Of a DNA stretch of 64,000 nt, positions 10,084-18,993 are shown piece after piece. The stretch lies in contig CANLXM010000002.1 in assembly GCA_947495165.1 (NCBI GenBank), positions 62,001 through 126,000 on the forward strand. Direction: 5' to 3'. Each line of letters begins with the position of its first letter. Positions within the stretch are counted from its first letter, which is position 1. A model generated the notes under the pieces. It saw only the letters and a program-made list of their open reading frames with translations, was not told where the DNA came from and ran no database searches. Source of the DNA: an uncultured Cellulomonadaceae bacterium. GTDB taxonomy: Bacteria; Actinomycetota; Actinomycetes; Actinomycetales; Cellulomonadaceae. The position numbers and the translations under genes are program-made.

Positions 10084-10146
10084 GTAGCAGTGGCGCCGGT
10101 TTGCGTGGGGCAGGCCCTCCCCTGACGCCTCTGCGCCCTGAGACGC

Positions 10147-10176
10147 TTGACGGAGCGGACATGTCGTGCCTAGTCT
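10147..10176 (+). promoter_or_regulatory. Promoter of the sugar ABC transporter operon
   Basis: TTGACG (10147-10152) and TAGTCT (10171-10176) are separated by 18 bases and face the ABC operon, leaving a leader of about 150 bases before the start at 10336. The LacI operator candidate begins on the -10 and covers the expected start site. Confidence 0.55.
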
Positions 10177-10198
10177 CTGGTTTATCGATACACCGGAG
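10175..10198. promoter_or_regulatory. LacI operator candidate, ABC side
   Basis: A 24-base inverted repeat with 10 of 12 pairs matching. The core GGTTTATCGATACACC has a central CG, as LacI-family operators do. It lies immediately downstream of the -10, a classical position for blocking transcription by the divergent LacI protein. Confidence 0.6.
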
Positions 10199-10335
10199 GG
10201 GCAACGGCGCCCGATTCCCTAACCTCCGCCGGCGACGCGGTACGACGCAGTACAACGACGCAGCACGACGACGACGTCGGTCATCGACGACGTCGGCGCA
10301 CCTCTTGACCAGCCTCCGAGAGAGAGCGGATCGAC

Positions 10336-11640
10336 ATGACGATCAAGACCACATCCAGGAAGGTCGCGGCGTTCGCGACCGCGGCGGCACTAGCGGCCTC
10401 GCTGGCCGCCTGCAGCTCCGACGACACGAACTCCTCGGGCGGTGGGGACGGCGAGATCAGCGGCACCATCTCGCTCCTGACGCCAATCTTCGAGGGCTCC
10501 ACCGGCAAGGAGCTCCTCGAGGGGGAGCTCCTGCCTCAGTTCTACGAGCAGTACCCGGACGTCAAGGTGACGATCGACTACACCACGTACGCCAAGCTGA
10601 ACACCAAGCTCACCACCTCCGTCGCCTCAGGCTTGGTTCCCGACGTGATGATCATGGGCGTCGGCTGGATTGAGAACCTCGCCAAGAACGGCGTCCTGGC
10701 TGACCTTGGCAGCGTCGGCCTCACCGCCGACGAGCTCTCCAAGACGAGCAACCCGAAGGTGGTCAACGCGGGCATCTACGACGGCACGGTCTACGCCGCG
10801 CCGATCATGCTCGACGCACGCTTCGGCGTGGCCCGCATGGACATCCTGGCCGAGGCGGGGTTCGACGCGCCACCGACGAGCATCTCCGAGCTCCGGGACA
10901 TGGCCAAGGCCCTGACGGTGCGCGACGCGGACGGGAAAATGACCCGTGCCGGTTTCGACCTGCAGTCGAACGATCCTCGCCAGGTCTTCGAGACCTTCCT
11001 GTTCTCGCAGGGCGGGTCGCTCTTCAACGAGGACGTCACAGCCCCGGCGTTCAACTCGGAAGCTGGCGTGAAGGCGCTGCAGCTCATGATCGACCTGATC
11101 CAGACCGACAAGGTCGAGGACATCGGCTTCTCCTCGACCGACGTGACGGTCAACCCCCTGATCAACGGACGCGCGGCCATGGGCCTCGCGCACAACAACC
11201 TTTGGACCCAGGCTCAGGCCGCCGATCCTGAGGTCCTCGAGCACCTCCAGCCGTTCCTGATCCCTGGAGATGAGCCGAGCATGTTCTTCGGTGGATCCCT
11301 CGCGACGATGTCGAGCAAGTCGAACAACCCTGAGGCAGCACAGGCGCTCCTCGAGTTCCTCACGAGCGCCGAGCCTGCCCTGGAAGCAAACAAGCAGCGC
11401 GGCAACATTCCCGCGCTCGCTGAGCTCCTCGACACCGAGTACGTCGAGAGCAACCCGCTCGTGCAGTTCGCCATGGAGAACCTCGACGTCGCCAAGCACG
11501 AGGGCGGCCCCGCCCAGTGGCTCGAGATCCGCGGCAACTTCACTCCGGCGATCCAGTCGGCACTGCTCGGAGAGAAGACAGCGAAGGCAGCACTCGACGA
11601 GCTTGCTGCCACCTCACAGACAGCGATGAACTCGAACTGA
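10336..11640 (+). CDS. Sugar ABC transporter substrate-binding lipoprotein
   Basis: The 434-residue extracytoplasmic solute-binding protein (cluster 1, CUT1-type) of an importer with the two permeases that follow. It has a signal peptide and lipobox, AASLAAC, with the lipidated Cys at residue 26, then a Ser/Asp/Gly linker. The mature domain shows the usual features (FYEQYPDVKVTIDYTTY, GVGWIENLAKNGVLADL, NNPEAAQALLEFLTS). Its expression is probably controlled by LacI at 10175-10198. A perfect hairpin follows the stop and may keep binding-protein mRNA more abundant than permease mRNA. No ATPase gene is present in the locus; a shared MsmK/MalK-type ATPase elsewhere is expected. Confidence 0.93.
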   Translation: MTIKTTSRKVAAFATAAALAASLAACSSDDTNSSGGGDGEISGTISLLTPIFEGSTGKELLEGELLPQFYEQYPDVKVTIDYTTYAKLNTKLTTSVASGLVPDVMIMGVGWIENLAKNGVLADLGSVGLTADELSKTSNPKVVNAGIYDGTVYAAPIMLDARFGVARMDILAEAGFDAPPTSISELRDMAKALTVRDADGKMTRAGFDLQSNDPRQVFETFLFSQGGSLFNEDVTAPAFNSEAGVKALQLMIDLIQTDKVEDIGFSSTDVTVNPLINGRAAMGLAHNNLWTQAQAADPEVLEHLQPFLIPGDEPSMFFGGSLATMSSKSNNPEAAQALLEFLTSAEPALEANKQRGNIPALAELLDTEYVESNPLVQFAMENLDVAKHEGGPAQWLEIRGNFTPAIQSALLGEKTAKAALDELAATSQTAMNSN

Positions 11641-11650
11641 CCAGCGCGCG

Positions 11651-11681
11651 GTGGTGGTCAGAGTGCGTCTCTGACCACCAC
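11651..11681 (+). terminator. Intercistronic hairpin after the binding-protein gene
   Basis: GTGGTGGTCAGAG and CTCTGACCACCAC form a perfect 13-base-pair stem with a TGCGT loop and no T-run. Placed between the binding-protein and permease genes, it could be an mRNA stabiliser or partial terminator. Confidence 0.6.
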
Positions 11682-11713
11682 TGCCGGTCCCACTCGACGA
11701 GGACATGAGAAGG

Positions 11714-12673
11714 ATGACCGAATCCGTAGCACCACCTCTGAGGCCACCGGACCCCGGGGCCTGGCTCGACAGATCAAAGGCGAACGCCGGGCCTAACCTC
11801 CCCTCGCGCGCCGGCCGCAAGCTACGCAAGGCAGGCTGGCTCATGGTCGCCCCCGCAGTGGGCTGGCTCGGACTCTGGGTCGCCGTCCCCGTGGTTGCGA
11901 CCTTCATCCTCAGCCTGACCGACTACAACGTCTTCAGCGCACCGAAGTGGATCGGTCTGGAGAACTACATCCAGATCTGGAACGACCCGGTCTTCCACAA
12001 GGCCACCTGGAACACCGTCGTCTACACCTTCTGGACAGTGCCAGTCTCGATGGCCATCGCCGTCGTGATCGCTGTGGCGCTCAACCAGAACCTGCGCGCT
12101 CGAAACTGGTTCCGGGCAGCCTTCTTCCTCCCGCAGGTGACAGCGACGGTCGCCATCGCGATGGTGTGGCTGTGGATCTACAACCCGCAGGGCGGGCTCC
12201 TCAACGCGGTCCTCGGCTTCTTCGGCATCCCTGGCCACGCCTGGTTGCAGTCGACAGATTCAGCACTCTGGGCCGTGAGCATCGTCGGCGTCTGGCAGGG
12301 CATCGGCATGAAGATGCTCATCTACATCGCCGCGCTGCAGAACGTGGACGAAGCCCTGTACGAGGCCGCATCGATCGACGGCGCCTCGAGCATTCGCAAG
12401 TTCTGGTCGATCACTCTCCCGATGCTCAAGCCGGCGACGTTCTTCGTCTTCGTGATCTCGATCATCGGCGCCTTCCAAGTCTTCGACCAGATCTACGTCT
12501 TGACCAACGGAGGCCCCGCCAACGCCACGACGATGATGACCTACGAGGTCTACCGGTCGGCGTTCGAGAACTTCAAGATGGGCCTCGCGTGCGCCCAGTC
12601 GGTATTCCTGTTCGCATTCCTTCTGGTGATGACCGTCATCAGCCGCCGTATGACGAAGGGTGACGAATCATGA
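11714..12673 (+). CDS. Sugar ABC transporter permease, MalF/UgpA type
   Basis: A roughly 319-residue inner-membrane permease with six hydrophobic segments and the cytoplasmic EAA loop EAASIDGASSIRKFWSITLP, which docks the ATPase. It partners the permease that follows. Two in-frame ATGs exist, 11705 and 11714. GAGG at 11699-11702 is 2 bases from the first and 11 from the second, so 11714 was preferred, but this is uncertain. Its stop overlaps the next start as ATGA. Confidence 0.92.
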   Translation: MTESVAPPLRPPDPGAWLDRSKANAGPNLPSRAGRKLRKAGWLMVAPAVGWLGLWVAVPVVATFILSLTDYNVFSAPKWIGLENYIQIWNDPVFHKATWNTVVYTFWTVPVSMAIAVVIAVALNQNLRARNWFRAAFFLPQVTATVAIAMVWLWIYNPQGGLLNAVLGFFGIPGHAWLQSTDSALWAVSIVGVWQGIGMKMLIYIAALQNVDEALYEAASIDGASSIRKFWSITLPMLKPATFFVFVISIIGAFQVFDQIYVLTNGGPANATTMMTYEVYRSAFENFKMGLACAQSVFLFAFLLVMTVISRRMTKGDES

Positions 12674-13593
12674 GCGCCACGTCCGTCATCACCAGACGCA
12701 AGAGCTCGGGCGCGACGACGTCGGTCCGACGCAAGACCCCGTTGGGCCGAAGCGTGGTCCTCAATGTTGTCCTTGGGCTCGGCGCGATCTTGATGATCAT
12801 GCCGTTCGTCTGGATGATCCTCACCTCTCTGAAGTCTCCGGCGGAACTCGCACTCGCCAATCCGACCTTCCTCCCGAAGGTGTGGGAGTGGTCGAACTAT
12901 CCGGAAGCCATGAGGGCCGCGCCATTCCTCACCTACTTCAAGAACAGCCTGCTCATCGCGATCGGGCACACGGCCATCACTCTGCTGCTCGGTTCGATGG
13001 CCGGCTACTCACTAGCCCGACTGCCCTTCCGTGGTCGAGAGGCGATCTTCCTGGGCTTCCTCGCGATGCTGATGATCCCCACCTACACCAAGATCGTCCC
13101 GCAGTTCCTTCTGGTAAAGTTCATGCCGTTGTTCGGCGGGAACGACATCTTCGGGCAGGGCGGTTCAGGGTGGCTCAACACCTGGTGGGCTCTGATCATT
13201 CCCGGTGGGCTCACCGCGTCGTCAGTGTTCCTCTTCCGGCAGTTCTACACCTCCCTGCCTGGCGAGCTCGCAGAAGCAGCACGAATTGACGGCCTCGGCG
13301 AGTTCCAGATCTACGCCAAGATCTATACGCCGTTGATGAAGCCCGCGCTCGCGACGGTTGGTCTGCTGACCTTCCAAGAGTCCTGGAACAACTTCTTGTG
13401 GCCCTTACTCGTGACAACCAGCGACGACATGCGAGTGATCCAGGTCGGACTCACGGTGTTCCGACAACTCGAGGCGACCTCGTGGAACTTCCTCATGGCA
13501 GGCACGACGCTCGCTACCGTGCCGATGGTGATCCTGTTCCTCTTCGCGCAGCGCTACTTCGTCCAAGGTTTCGCCAACGCGGGAATCAAATAG
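12670..13593 (+). CDS. Sugar ABC transporter permease, MalG/UgpE type
   Basis: The second CUT1 permease, 307 residues, with about six membrane segments and the EAA loop EAARIDGLGEFQIYAKIYTP. It begins within the previous gene (ATGA overlap). The end, YFVQGFANAGIK, matches the usual C-terminus of MalG-like proteins (VxGxxxGAxKG) apart from the final glycine. Together with the binding protein it would import an oligosaccharide or sugar acid. Confidence 0.93.
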   Translation: MSATSVITRRKSSGATTSVRRKTPLGRSVVLNVVLGLGAILMIMPFVWMILTSLKSPAELALANPTFLPKVWEWSNYPEAMRAAPFLTYFKNSLLIAIGHTAITLLLGSMAGYSLARLPFRGREAIFLGFLAMLMIPTYTKIVPQFLLVKFMPLFGGNDIFGQGGSGWLNTWWALIIPGGLTASSVFLFRQFYTSLPGELAEAARIDGLGEFQIYAKIYTPLMKPALATVGLLTFQESWNNFLWPLLVTTSDDMRVIQVGLTVFRQLEATSWNFLMAGTTLATVPMVILFLFAQRYFVQGFANAGIK

Positions 13594-13644
13594 TCCCCTC
13601 CCCGAGCCTGTTCCCGTTCCCGTTCCACGAAAGAAGGAAAGATC

Positions 13645-14412
13645 ATGCAGCTAGACCTCACCGGACGCCGCGCACTCGTCACCGGAGGTGGTGCCGGTAT
13701 CGGCGCCGCCATCGCTCGGACCCTCGGCGCTGCGGGTGCCGACGTCGCTGTCCTCTACTACACGGACAGCCAGGAGGGCGCCGAAGAGCTCGTCGCTGAG
13801 CTCACGACTCTCGGCCGCAAGGCCGTCGCCCTCTTCGCAGACCTGATGGACCCGGACTCGGCCACCAGTGTCGTGGACGCCGCAGCCGAGGCCCTCGGTG
13901 GTCTCGACATCATTGTGAACAACGCCGGCCACATGGTCGGGCGAGCGACGATCGCCGAGATGACGAATGAGCACTGGTCTCGCGTGATGGACGTCAACAA
14001 CTCGACCGCCTTCTACGTCACGCGCGCTGCGATCCCCTACCTCACCCAGTCGTCGGCCGGTCGCGTGATCTTGATGTCCTCGCTCGCCGCGGAGAACGGC
14101 GGCGGTCCGGGCTCAGTTGCCTACGCAGCAGCCAAGGCAGCCGTGGTCGGGCTATGCCGAGGCCTGGCCAAAGAACTGGCTGGCGAGGGTGTCACCGTCA
14201 ACGCGATGGCCCCCGGCTTCATCGGCGCCACGTCGTTCCACAACACCTTCACGGCTCCCGAGGTGCAGGAGTCGATCATCGCTGGCATCCCGCTCAAGCG
14301 TGCGGGCACGGTCCAGGACGTCGCCAACGTTGCCCTGTTCCTCACATCGGACCTCGCCTCGTATGTGACAGGTCAGGTCATCGACATCAACGGCGGGCTC
14401 AACTTCCGGTGA
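13645..14412 (+). CDS. Short-chain dehydrogenase/reductase, candidate 4-deoxy-keto-uronate reductase
   Basis: A 255-residue classical SDR using NAD(P)H. It has the cofactor motif TGGGAGIG (residues 13-20), NNAG, the active-site Ser in ILMSSLAAE, and YxxxK as Tyr160/Lys164. Given a KDG-type kinase and KDPG aldolase in the island, it could reduce 4-deoxy-5-keto-uronate (DEH) to KDG, as in alginate breakdown, or act like KduD; the sequence alone does not tell these apart. The ribosome site AGAAGGAAAG precedes the ATG. Its stop overlaps the next gene (GTGA), so it heads the six-gene chain to 21166. Confidence 0.85.
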   Translation: MQLDLTGRRALVTGGGAGIGAAIARTLGAAGADVAVLYYTDSQEGAEELVAELTTLGRKAVALFADLMDPDSATSVVDAAAEALGGLDIIVNNAGHMVGRATIAEMTNEHWSRVMDVNNSTAFYVTRAAIPYLTQSSAGRVILMSSLAAENGGGPGSVAYAAAKAAVVGLCRGLAKELAGEGVTVNAMAPGFIGATSFHNTFTAPEVQESIIAGIPLKRAGTVQDVANVALFLTSDLASYVTGQVIDINGGLNFR

Positions 14413-16334
14413 AAGAAGTCCTGAGGGCCCGCGGTGGGTGGTGGCACGACTACGTGTGCCCCACCCACGGCGTCGAGCTCGATCCCGCGCGCGGAGACAG
14501 CTACCCCTGCCGGTACGGCTGCACCCACCAGGGTGAGGCATTCGACGGCGCCTGGGTGGTCCTGGAACACCAGGCCCGCGCGCGGGAGGCCCGGCTCGCT
14601 GCCCGGCAGTCCCGCAGCGAGGGCGCGCCGGCCGACCGGGAGCGAGCACTGGCGATCCTCACGGAATTCGCTGCGTACTACGCCGAGGTCGCGGCGGGGG
14701 GAGAGAGCGAGCGCGCTGAGGGTTGGATGCTCAAGGGCAAGCTCTTCTCCCAGGCCCTCACCGAGGCTATCTGGGGCGTGCAGATCGCGGATGCTGTCCT
14801 GGTGCTGGCCACGGACGAGTCTTCCCGACCTGTGCTCGTCGACCAGGTTGCTCCGATGATTGCCAGCCTGCTGGACACCGTCGCCGAGGCGTGGGACCGC
14901 CTGGTCCTGGTGCGCGAAGAGCCAGCCAACAACTATGTGGCTTGGCTGAACGCCGCCGGAGCCGGGCTCTCCCAGGCGCTCACCGCGCTCGGGCACAGCG
15001 ATGGCGACCCACGGGCTGTTCCTGAGCTCTGGTTGGATCGCACGCTCGCCTACCTGGACCTTGCTGTCGACGCGGAAGGCTGGGAATGGGAGGGCTCGAC
15101 GTACTACCACCTGTTCGTTCTGCGGGCCGGCCTGCTCAGCCTCCGAGGTGTCGACCCAGCGAGCATCCCTGCGGCGACGAAAGACCGGCTAGCCGCGATG
15201 GTCGCGGTCCTCATTCGGCTCGCCGGCCCCGACGGCGCCCTGCCGTCCCTGCACGATGGCCCCTACGACCGGCTCGGCGTGCACCTGGAGGTACTCGAGA
15301 TCAGTGTTCTCGCGCGGCAGCTGTGGACGCAGATCCCGCTCGAGACCGTCGAGGCCTGGGTCAGGAACCGGCTCGGGGCGGAGCACGACGGCCTGGAGGA
15401 CCAGCTCGACGGCTGGTTCGGTGGACCCGCGCTCCCCTGGCCCCTCGCCGACGACCTGCGGGTGTCGGCACACTTTGCGTCGACGGGGTACGTCGTGCTG
15501 CACGATCGCGCAGAACGCCTCACCGCGGTTCTCGACGCCGGGCCGCACGGCGGCTCGCACGGGCACCTGGACAAGCTCGCGCTGTACCTCTATGGCGACG
15601 GCGTCGCCTGGCAACCCGCCCCGGGGGTGCCGCCGTACGGCAGCGGCCTGCGCCGCGGCTACTACTCTCGCACCCTTGCCCAGCCAACGGTCCGCGTCGA
15701 CGGCGTCGACCAGCACGCCACCAGCGGAACCGTCGACCTGGTCGATCTCAACCCTAGCGCCGACACCGATCGGGTCGTTGCCGGTTCGGGCGACGCCTTC
15801 AGCGATGCCTACGCGACTCGGGAACTCGTGCGGACCGCGTCGTACCTCCTCGACATCGTGCGGGTGCGCGTCACCGGGCCGCGCTCGACAGAGGACCGGA
15901 ACGATGACGATGTCGCGCGGGGCAACCGCCCCGCGACCGCCGTCGCCCGTGACCTCACACTGGCCCTGCGCCCCGCAGTCCCGTTCGAGGTCACGGCCAC
16001 GGCCGGCGGCTGGCGCACGTTCTGGCACGGCCCAGCTGGCCAGGAGCTGCACGGCTTCCACCGGGCGAGCGCTCCGAGCACCCTTGTCGCAAGCCCCGGC
16101 CGCGGACCCTCCGACGACCCGGCGATGCTCCGGACCGTTGGCGACTGGACCGCCCGGGGCACCTCGGCCTGCTTCGTCTCCGCGTACTGCGTCGACGACG
16201 CCCGCGTGGCCGACGTCGAGCTGACGACCGCTCCGCACGACCCCACCGCGGAAGGCGAAGCAGCCAGCGCGCTGCTCGCCGTCCGCATCCACATGACCGA
16301 CGGCACGACGACGGAACACGAGGTAGCACGGTGA
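14409..16334 (+). CDS. Heparinase II/III-family polysaccharide lyase-like protein
   Basis: A 641-residue protein without a signal peptide, so probably acting on imported oligosaccharides in the cytoplasm. The N-terminus carries a possible metal-binding knuckle (Cys17, His20, Cys34, Cys38). A helical toroid-like region spans about residues 70-340, and the heparinase II/III C-terminal domain has GGSHGHLDKLALYLYGDG at about 378-395. The His/His/Asp there fits the family's metal or catalytic region. Members cleave uronic-acid polymers (alginate, heparin and others) by beta-elimination; the polymer here cannot be named. The GTG start overlaps the SDR stop, and its stop overlaps the second lyase. 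Confidence 0.8.
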   Translation: MKEVLRARGGWWHDYVCPTHGVELDPARGDSYPCRYGCTHQGEAFDGAWVVLEHQARAREARLAARQSRSEGAPADRERALAILTEFAAYYAEVAAGGESERAEGWMLKGKLFSQALTEAIWGVQIADAVLVLATDESSRPVLVDQVAPMIASLLDTVAEAWDRLVLVREEPANNYVAWLNAAGAGLSQALTALGHSDGDPRAVPELWLDRTLAYLDLAVDAEGWEWEGSTYYHLFVLRAGLLSLRGVDPASIPAATKDRLAAMVAVLIRLAGPDGALPSLHDGPYDRLGVHLEVLEISVLARQLWTQIPLETVEAWVRNRLGAEHDGLEDQLDGWFGGPALPWPLADDLRVSAHFASTGYVVLHDRAERLTAVLDAGPHGGSHGHLDKLALYLYGDGVAWQPAPGVPPYGSGLRRGYYSRTLAQPTVRVDGVDQHATSGTVDLVDLNPSADTDRVVAGSGDAFSDAYATRELVRTASYLLDIVRVRVTGPRSTEDRNDDDVARGNRPATAVARDLTLALRPAVPFEVTATAGGWRTFWHGPAGQELHGFHRASAPSTLVASPGRGPSDDPAMLRTVGDWTARGTSACFVSAYCVDDARVADVELTTAPHDPTAEGEAASALLAVRIHMTDGTTTEHEVAR

Positions 16335-18328
16335 CCGAGACGACTGTTCAGACTGGCCCTCTCCTCCTGGCTGGCCGCGAAGCAGAGCTGCGCCAGGAGC
16401 TGCACGACGCACGCCGCCCGCAGCTGCGCCGGCTCCTCGAAGAGTGCGAGCGACTGCGCGGCGAGGTGATTCCGCTCGAGCCGCCGAACCCCTCGGTGAC
16501 CTATTTCGGCTCGGCCTCGGCAAACCTCGCGCTGGCCTACCGGCTGACCGGCCAGGAGCACTACCTGACCGAGCTGCGGCGCTACCTCGCCTCCGCCGTG
16601 TCCTTCCCGCACTGGGGCAAGGCGCACATGCCGGACCATGACCTCGACGCCGCGTGGTTGCTACACGGGCTCAGCCTCGCGTACTCCTGGGCCGGGGACG
16701 CGCTTCCCGACGACGAACGTACGGCTCTGCGCGACAAGCTCATCCTCCAGGGCACCCGGATGTATGACTTCGCCGTCTCGACCGAGGGTCGATGGTGGTC
16801 GTCGTCGTACTGGCAGAACCACAACTGGATCTGCTACGCCGGCCTCGCCACCGCCGGCTACGCGCTGCGCTCCGAGCACCCCGAGACCCTGGCCTGGACC
16901 GAGCGAGCCAAGCAGAACTTCGACACCGTCCTATCGATGCTCAACGAAGACGGTTCCAACAACGAGGGCGTCGTCTACTGGCGCTACGGCGTGCCGTGGA
17001 TCGTCACCTACCTCGACGTGCTCAAGGCCGTCGAGGGGATCGACTGGTTCCCGCGTTCGGCGTACCTGCGTGAGACGTTCTGGTACCGGTTGCACCAGGC
17101 GGCGCCCGACCTCGAGCGCATCGTCAATCATGGCGACTGCCACGACCGACGCAGCGGGCACTCGGTCGCCATGTACTACAAGCTCGCGGCCGAGTACCGG
17201 ATCCCCCAGGCGCAGTGGCTTGCGGAGAAGGTCGCACAGGAGTACTTCTGGCGCGAGGCGTACGAGAGCGGCGTGCGGCCCGGGGTCCGCCCTGAGGCGT
17301 ACCAGGAGTTGCTCTGGTTCGACCCGAGCGCCCCGTCTACCGACCTGTCCGATGTGCCGACCAGCGCCTTCTTCCCTGACCTCGGCCTCGTGGTGGGGCG
17401 TACCTCCTGGGAGCCCGACGCGACGCTCGTCTCATTCAAGTCGGCCCCGGGCGGCGGTCACAAGGCCTGGGACACGGCGCATCGGATCCAGGACGAGACG
17501 GGATGGATCACGCTCAACGCGGGCCACCACCACCCGGACTCGGGCACGTTCGTCTTGCTCGGGAAGGGCTCGTACCTCGCGATCGACGAGGGGTACTCGT
17601 CACGCAAGCGGACCGAGCACCACAACGCGATCTTGATCGACGGCCAGGGCTTCGCCAACGAGGACCGTTATCACGTCTTCGAGGGCCTGGGCACGGAGCG
17701 CACGGCAGAGATGCTCACCACGACGCTTGACGCAGGCTGGGTGCACGGCGTCAGCGAGTGCAGCCGGATGTATGACCCTGACCTGGGCCTCGAGCGTGTC
17801 CGGCGGCACCTCGTGATGTCCCCGGCAGGGACCGTGGTGATCGTGGACGATCTAGCCGCCAGCGCCCCGCGCGCCTGGACCTGGCTCTTGCAGACGGACA
17901 ACCCCGCGCTCCCCGACGGGCCCGGCCGGTGGATCGCCCCGGCAGGCTCGGGGGTGCTCCACGTGCGCACCCTGGGTCCGGAGGGTTCCGACGACCGCGT
18001 GGTTCGTACGGGCATCCAGGCGAACCCGACCTCGTCGACCCCCGGGCTGGAGATCGAGAACGTCCAGTACACGCTGCAGCGGGAGACTGCGCCAGCCAAG
18101 ACCGCGCGGTTTGTCACCGTCCTGAAGGCTGCTGGCTGGGACGAGGACCTCACGCTGTCGGCCACCGTGACCATCGACGGTGACGAGTTCCTGGTGACCG
18201 TCGAATCGGCGGGTCGTCGTGAGCAGATCGCTCTGCACCTGGAGGATGGAAACGCCACTCTCGAGCAGGCGGACGTCGCGCAGGCGGGTTTTGCCGCCCG
18301 AACCGACGACGCAGCACAGGAGAGGTGA
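16331..18328 (+). CDS. Second heparinase II/III-family lyase, DUF4962-like architecture
   Basis: A 665-residue protein, also without a signal peptide. An N-terminal helical domain contains NHNW (residues 163-166) and NNEGVVYWRYG, typical of exolytic lyases with DUF4962-like toroids (for example PL15-type oligoalginate lyases). The C-terminal beta domain has AGHHHPDSGTFVLLGKG at about 397-413, the family's His-rich site, then DEGYSSRKRTEHHN. It differs strongly from the preceding lyase, so the two probably cut different linkages or ends of one substrate. The GTG start overlaps the upstream stop (GTGA). Polymer specificity is unknown. Confidence 0.8.
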   Translation: MTETTVQTGPLLLAGREAELRQELHDARRPQLRRLLEECERLRGEVIPLEPPNPSVTYFGSASANLALAYRLTGQEHYLTELRRYLASAVSFPHWGKAHMPDHDLDAAWLLHGLSLAYSWAGDALPDDERTALRDKLILQGTRMYDFAVSTEGRWWSSSYWQNHNWICYAGLATAGYALRSEHPETLAWTERAKQNFDTVLSMLNEDGSNNEGVVYWRYGVPWIVTYLDVLKAVEGIDWFPRSAYLRETFWYRLHQAAPDLERIVNHGDCHDRRSGHSVAMYYKLAAEYRIPQAQWLAEKVAQEYFWREAYESGVRPGVRPEAYQELLWFDPSAPSTDLSDVPTSAFFPDLGLVVGRTSWEPDATLVSFKSAPGGGHKAWDTAHRIQDETGWITLNAGHHHPDSGTFVLLGKGSYLAIDEGYSSRKRTEHHNAILIDGQGFANEDRYHVFEGLGTERTAEMLTTTLDAGWVHGVSECSRMYDPDLGLERVRRHLVMSPAGTVVIVDDLAASAPRAWTWLLQTDNPALPDGPGRWIAPAGSGVLHVRTLGPEGSDDRVVRTGIQANPTSSTPGLEIENVQYTLQRETAPAKTARFVTVLKAAGWDEDLTLSATVTIDGDEFLVTVESAGRREQIALHLEDGNATLEQADVAQAGFAARTDDAAQER

Positions 18329-18993
18329 GCCCGACGGAGATGCGCGCGAGGAAGCCCGGCTGGGAAGCGACAGCGCTGAGGATCCTCACCTACCCGGCGA
18401 ATCTCGCGTTTGCCGGCTTTGCGGGTTTCTTCCTTGCGCTCGGGGTCGTGACCGCTCTGCCTGCCGCGGTGGCCGCAACTCGTTCGATGGACGGATGGCT
18501 GCGGGAAGACAGCACGACGGTCTTCACCTCGACGTTCCGTGAGTTCGCCGCCACCTGGCGGCGCACTCTGCCGTTGGGCGTGCTCGCGGCTGTCGTCGTC
18601 GCGATCGTCACGGTCGATATCCTCTTTCTCTGGGCTCAGGTGACCGAAGGAACCAGTGGGCTGGCTCTCGCGATCGGGGCCGCCACCATCCCCGTGGCGA
18701 TCTCCGTCGCCATGATGTTGCTGGCCGTCCCGGTTGCGGCAAGCCGCAACCAAGACGGCACGGTTCGCGAGTGGTTGATCGAGGCCGGGTACCTGGTGAC
18801 CAGGCGACCGTTCCGAGCTACCGTCCTGCTCGCGCTCACTATCGCTTTCGCACTCACCTGCATACTCCTGCCGACAATCATCCCGTTCTTCGGGCTCTCC
18901 GTGCCGGTCTACCTCGCCTTGACATCGCTCGGAGGCCCCACGCCCCCACCACCGACGCCGCGCGAGCGCAGGCACCGCCTGGATGAGACGTGA
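18325..18993 (+). CDS. YesL-like (DUF624) integral membrane protein
   Basis: A 222-residue protein with about five hydrophobic segments and short charged loops, resembling the DUF624/YesL family. These small membrane proteins are repeatedly found with CUT1 sugar importers and polysaccharide-degradation genes (first seen in the Bacillus rhamnogalacturonan locus); their biochemical role is not known. The family call rests on hydrophobicity pattern, the GVVTALPAAVAATRSMDGWL region and context. It is translationally coupled on both sides by GTGA overlaps. Confidence 0.65.
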   Translation: MSPTEMRARKPGWEATALRILTYPANLAFAGFAGFFLALGVVTALPAAVAATRSMDGWLREDSTTVFTSTFREFAATWRRTLPLGVLAAVVVAIVTVDILFLWAQVTEGTSGLALAIGAATIPVAISVAMMLLAVPVAASRNQDGTVREWLIEAGYLVTRRPFRATVLLALTIAFALTCILLPTIIPFFGLSVPVYLALTSLGGPTPPPPTPRERRHRLDET

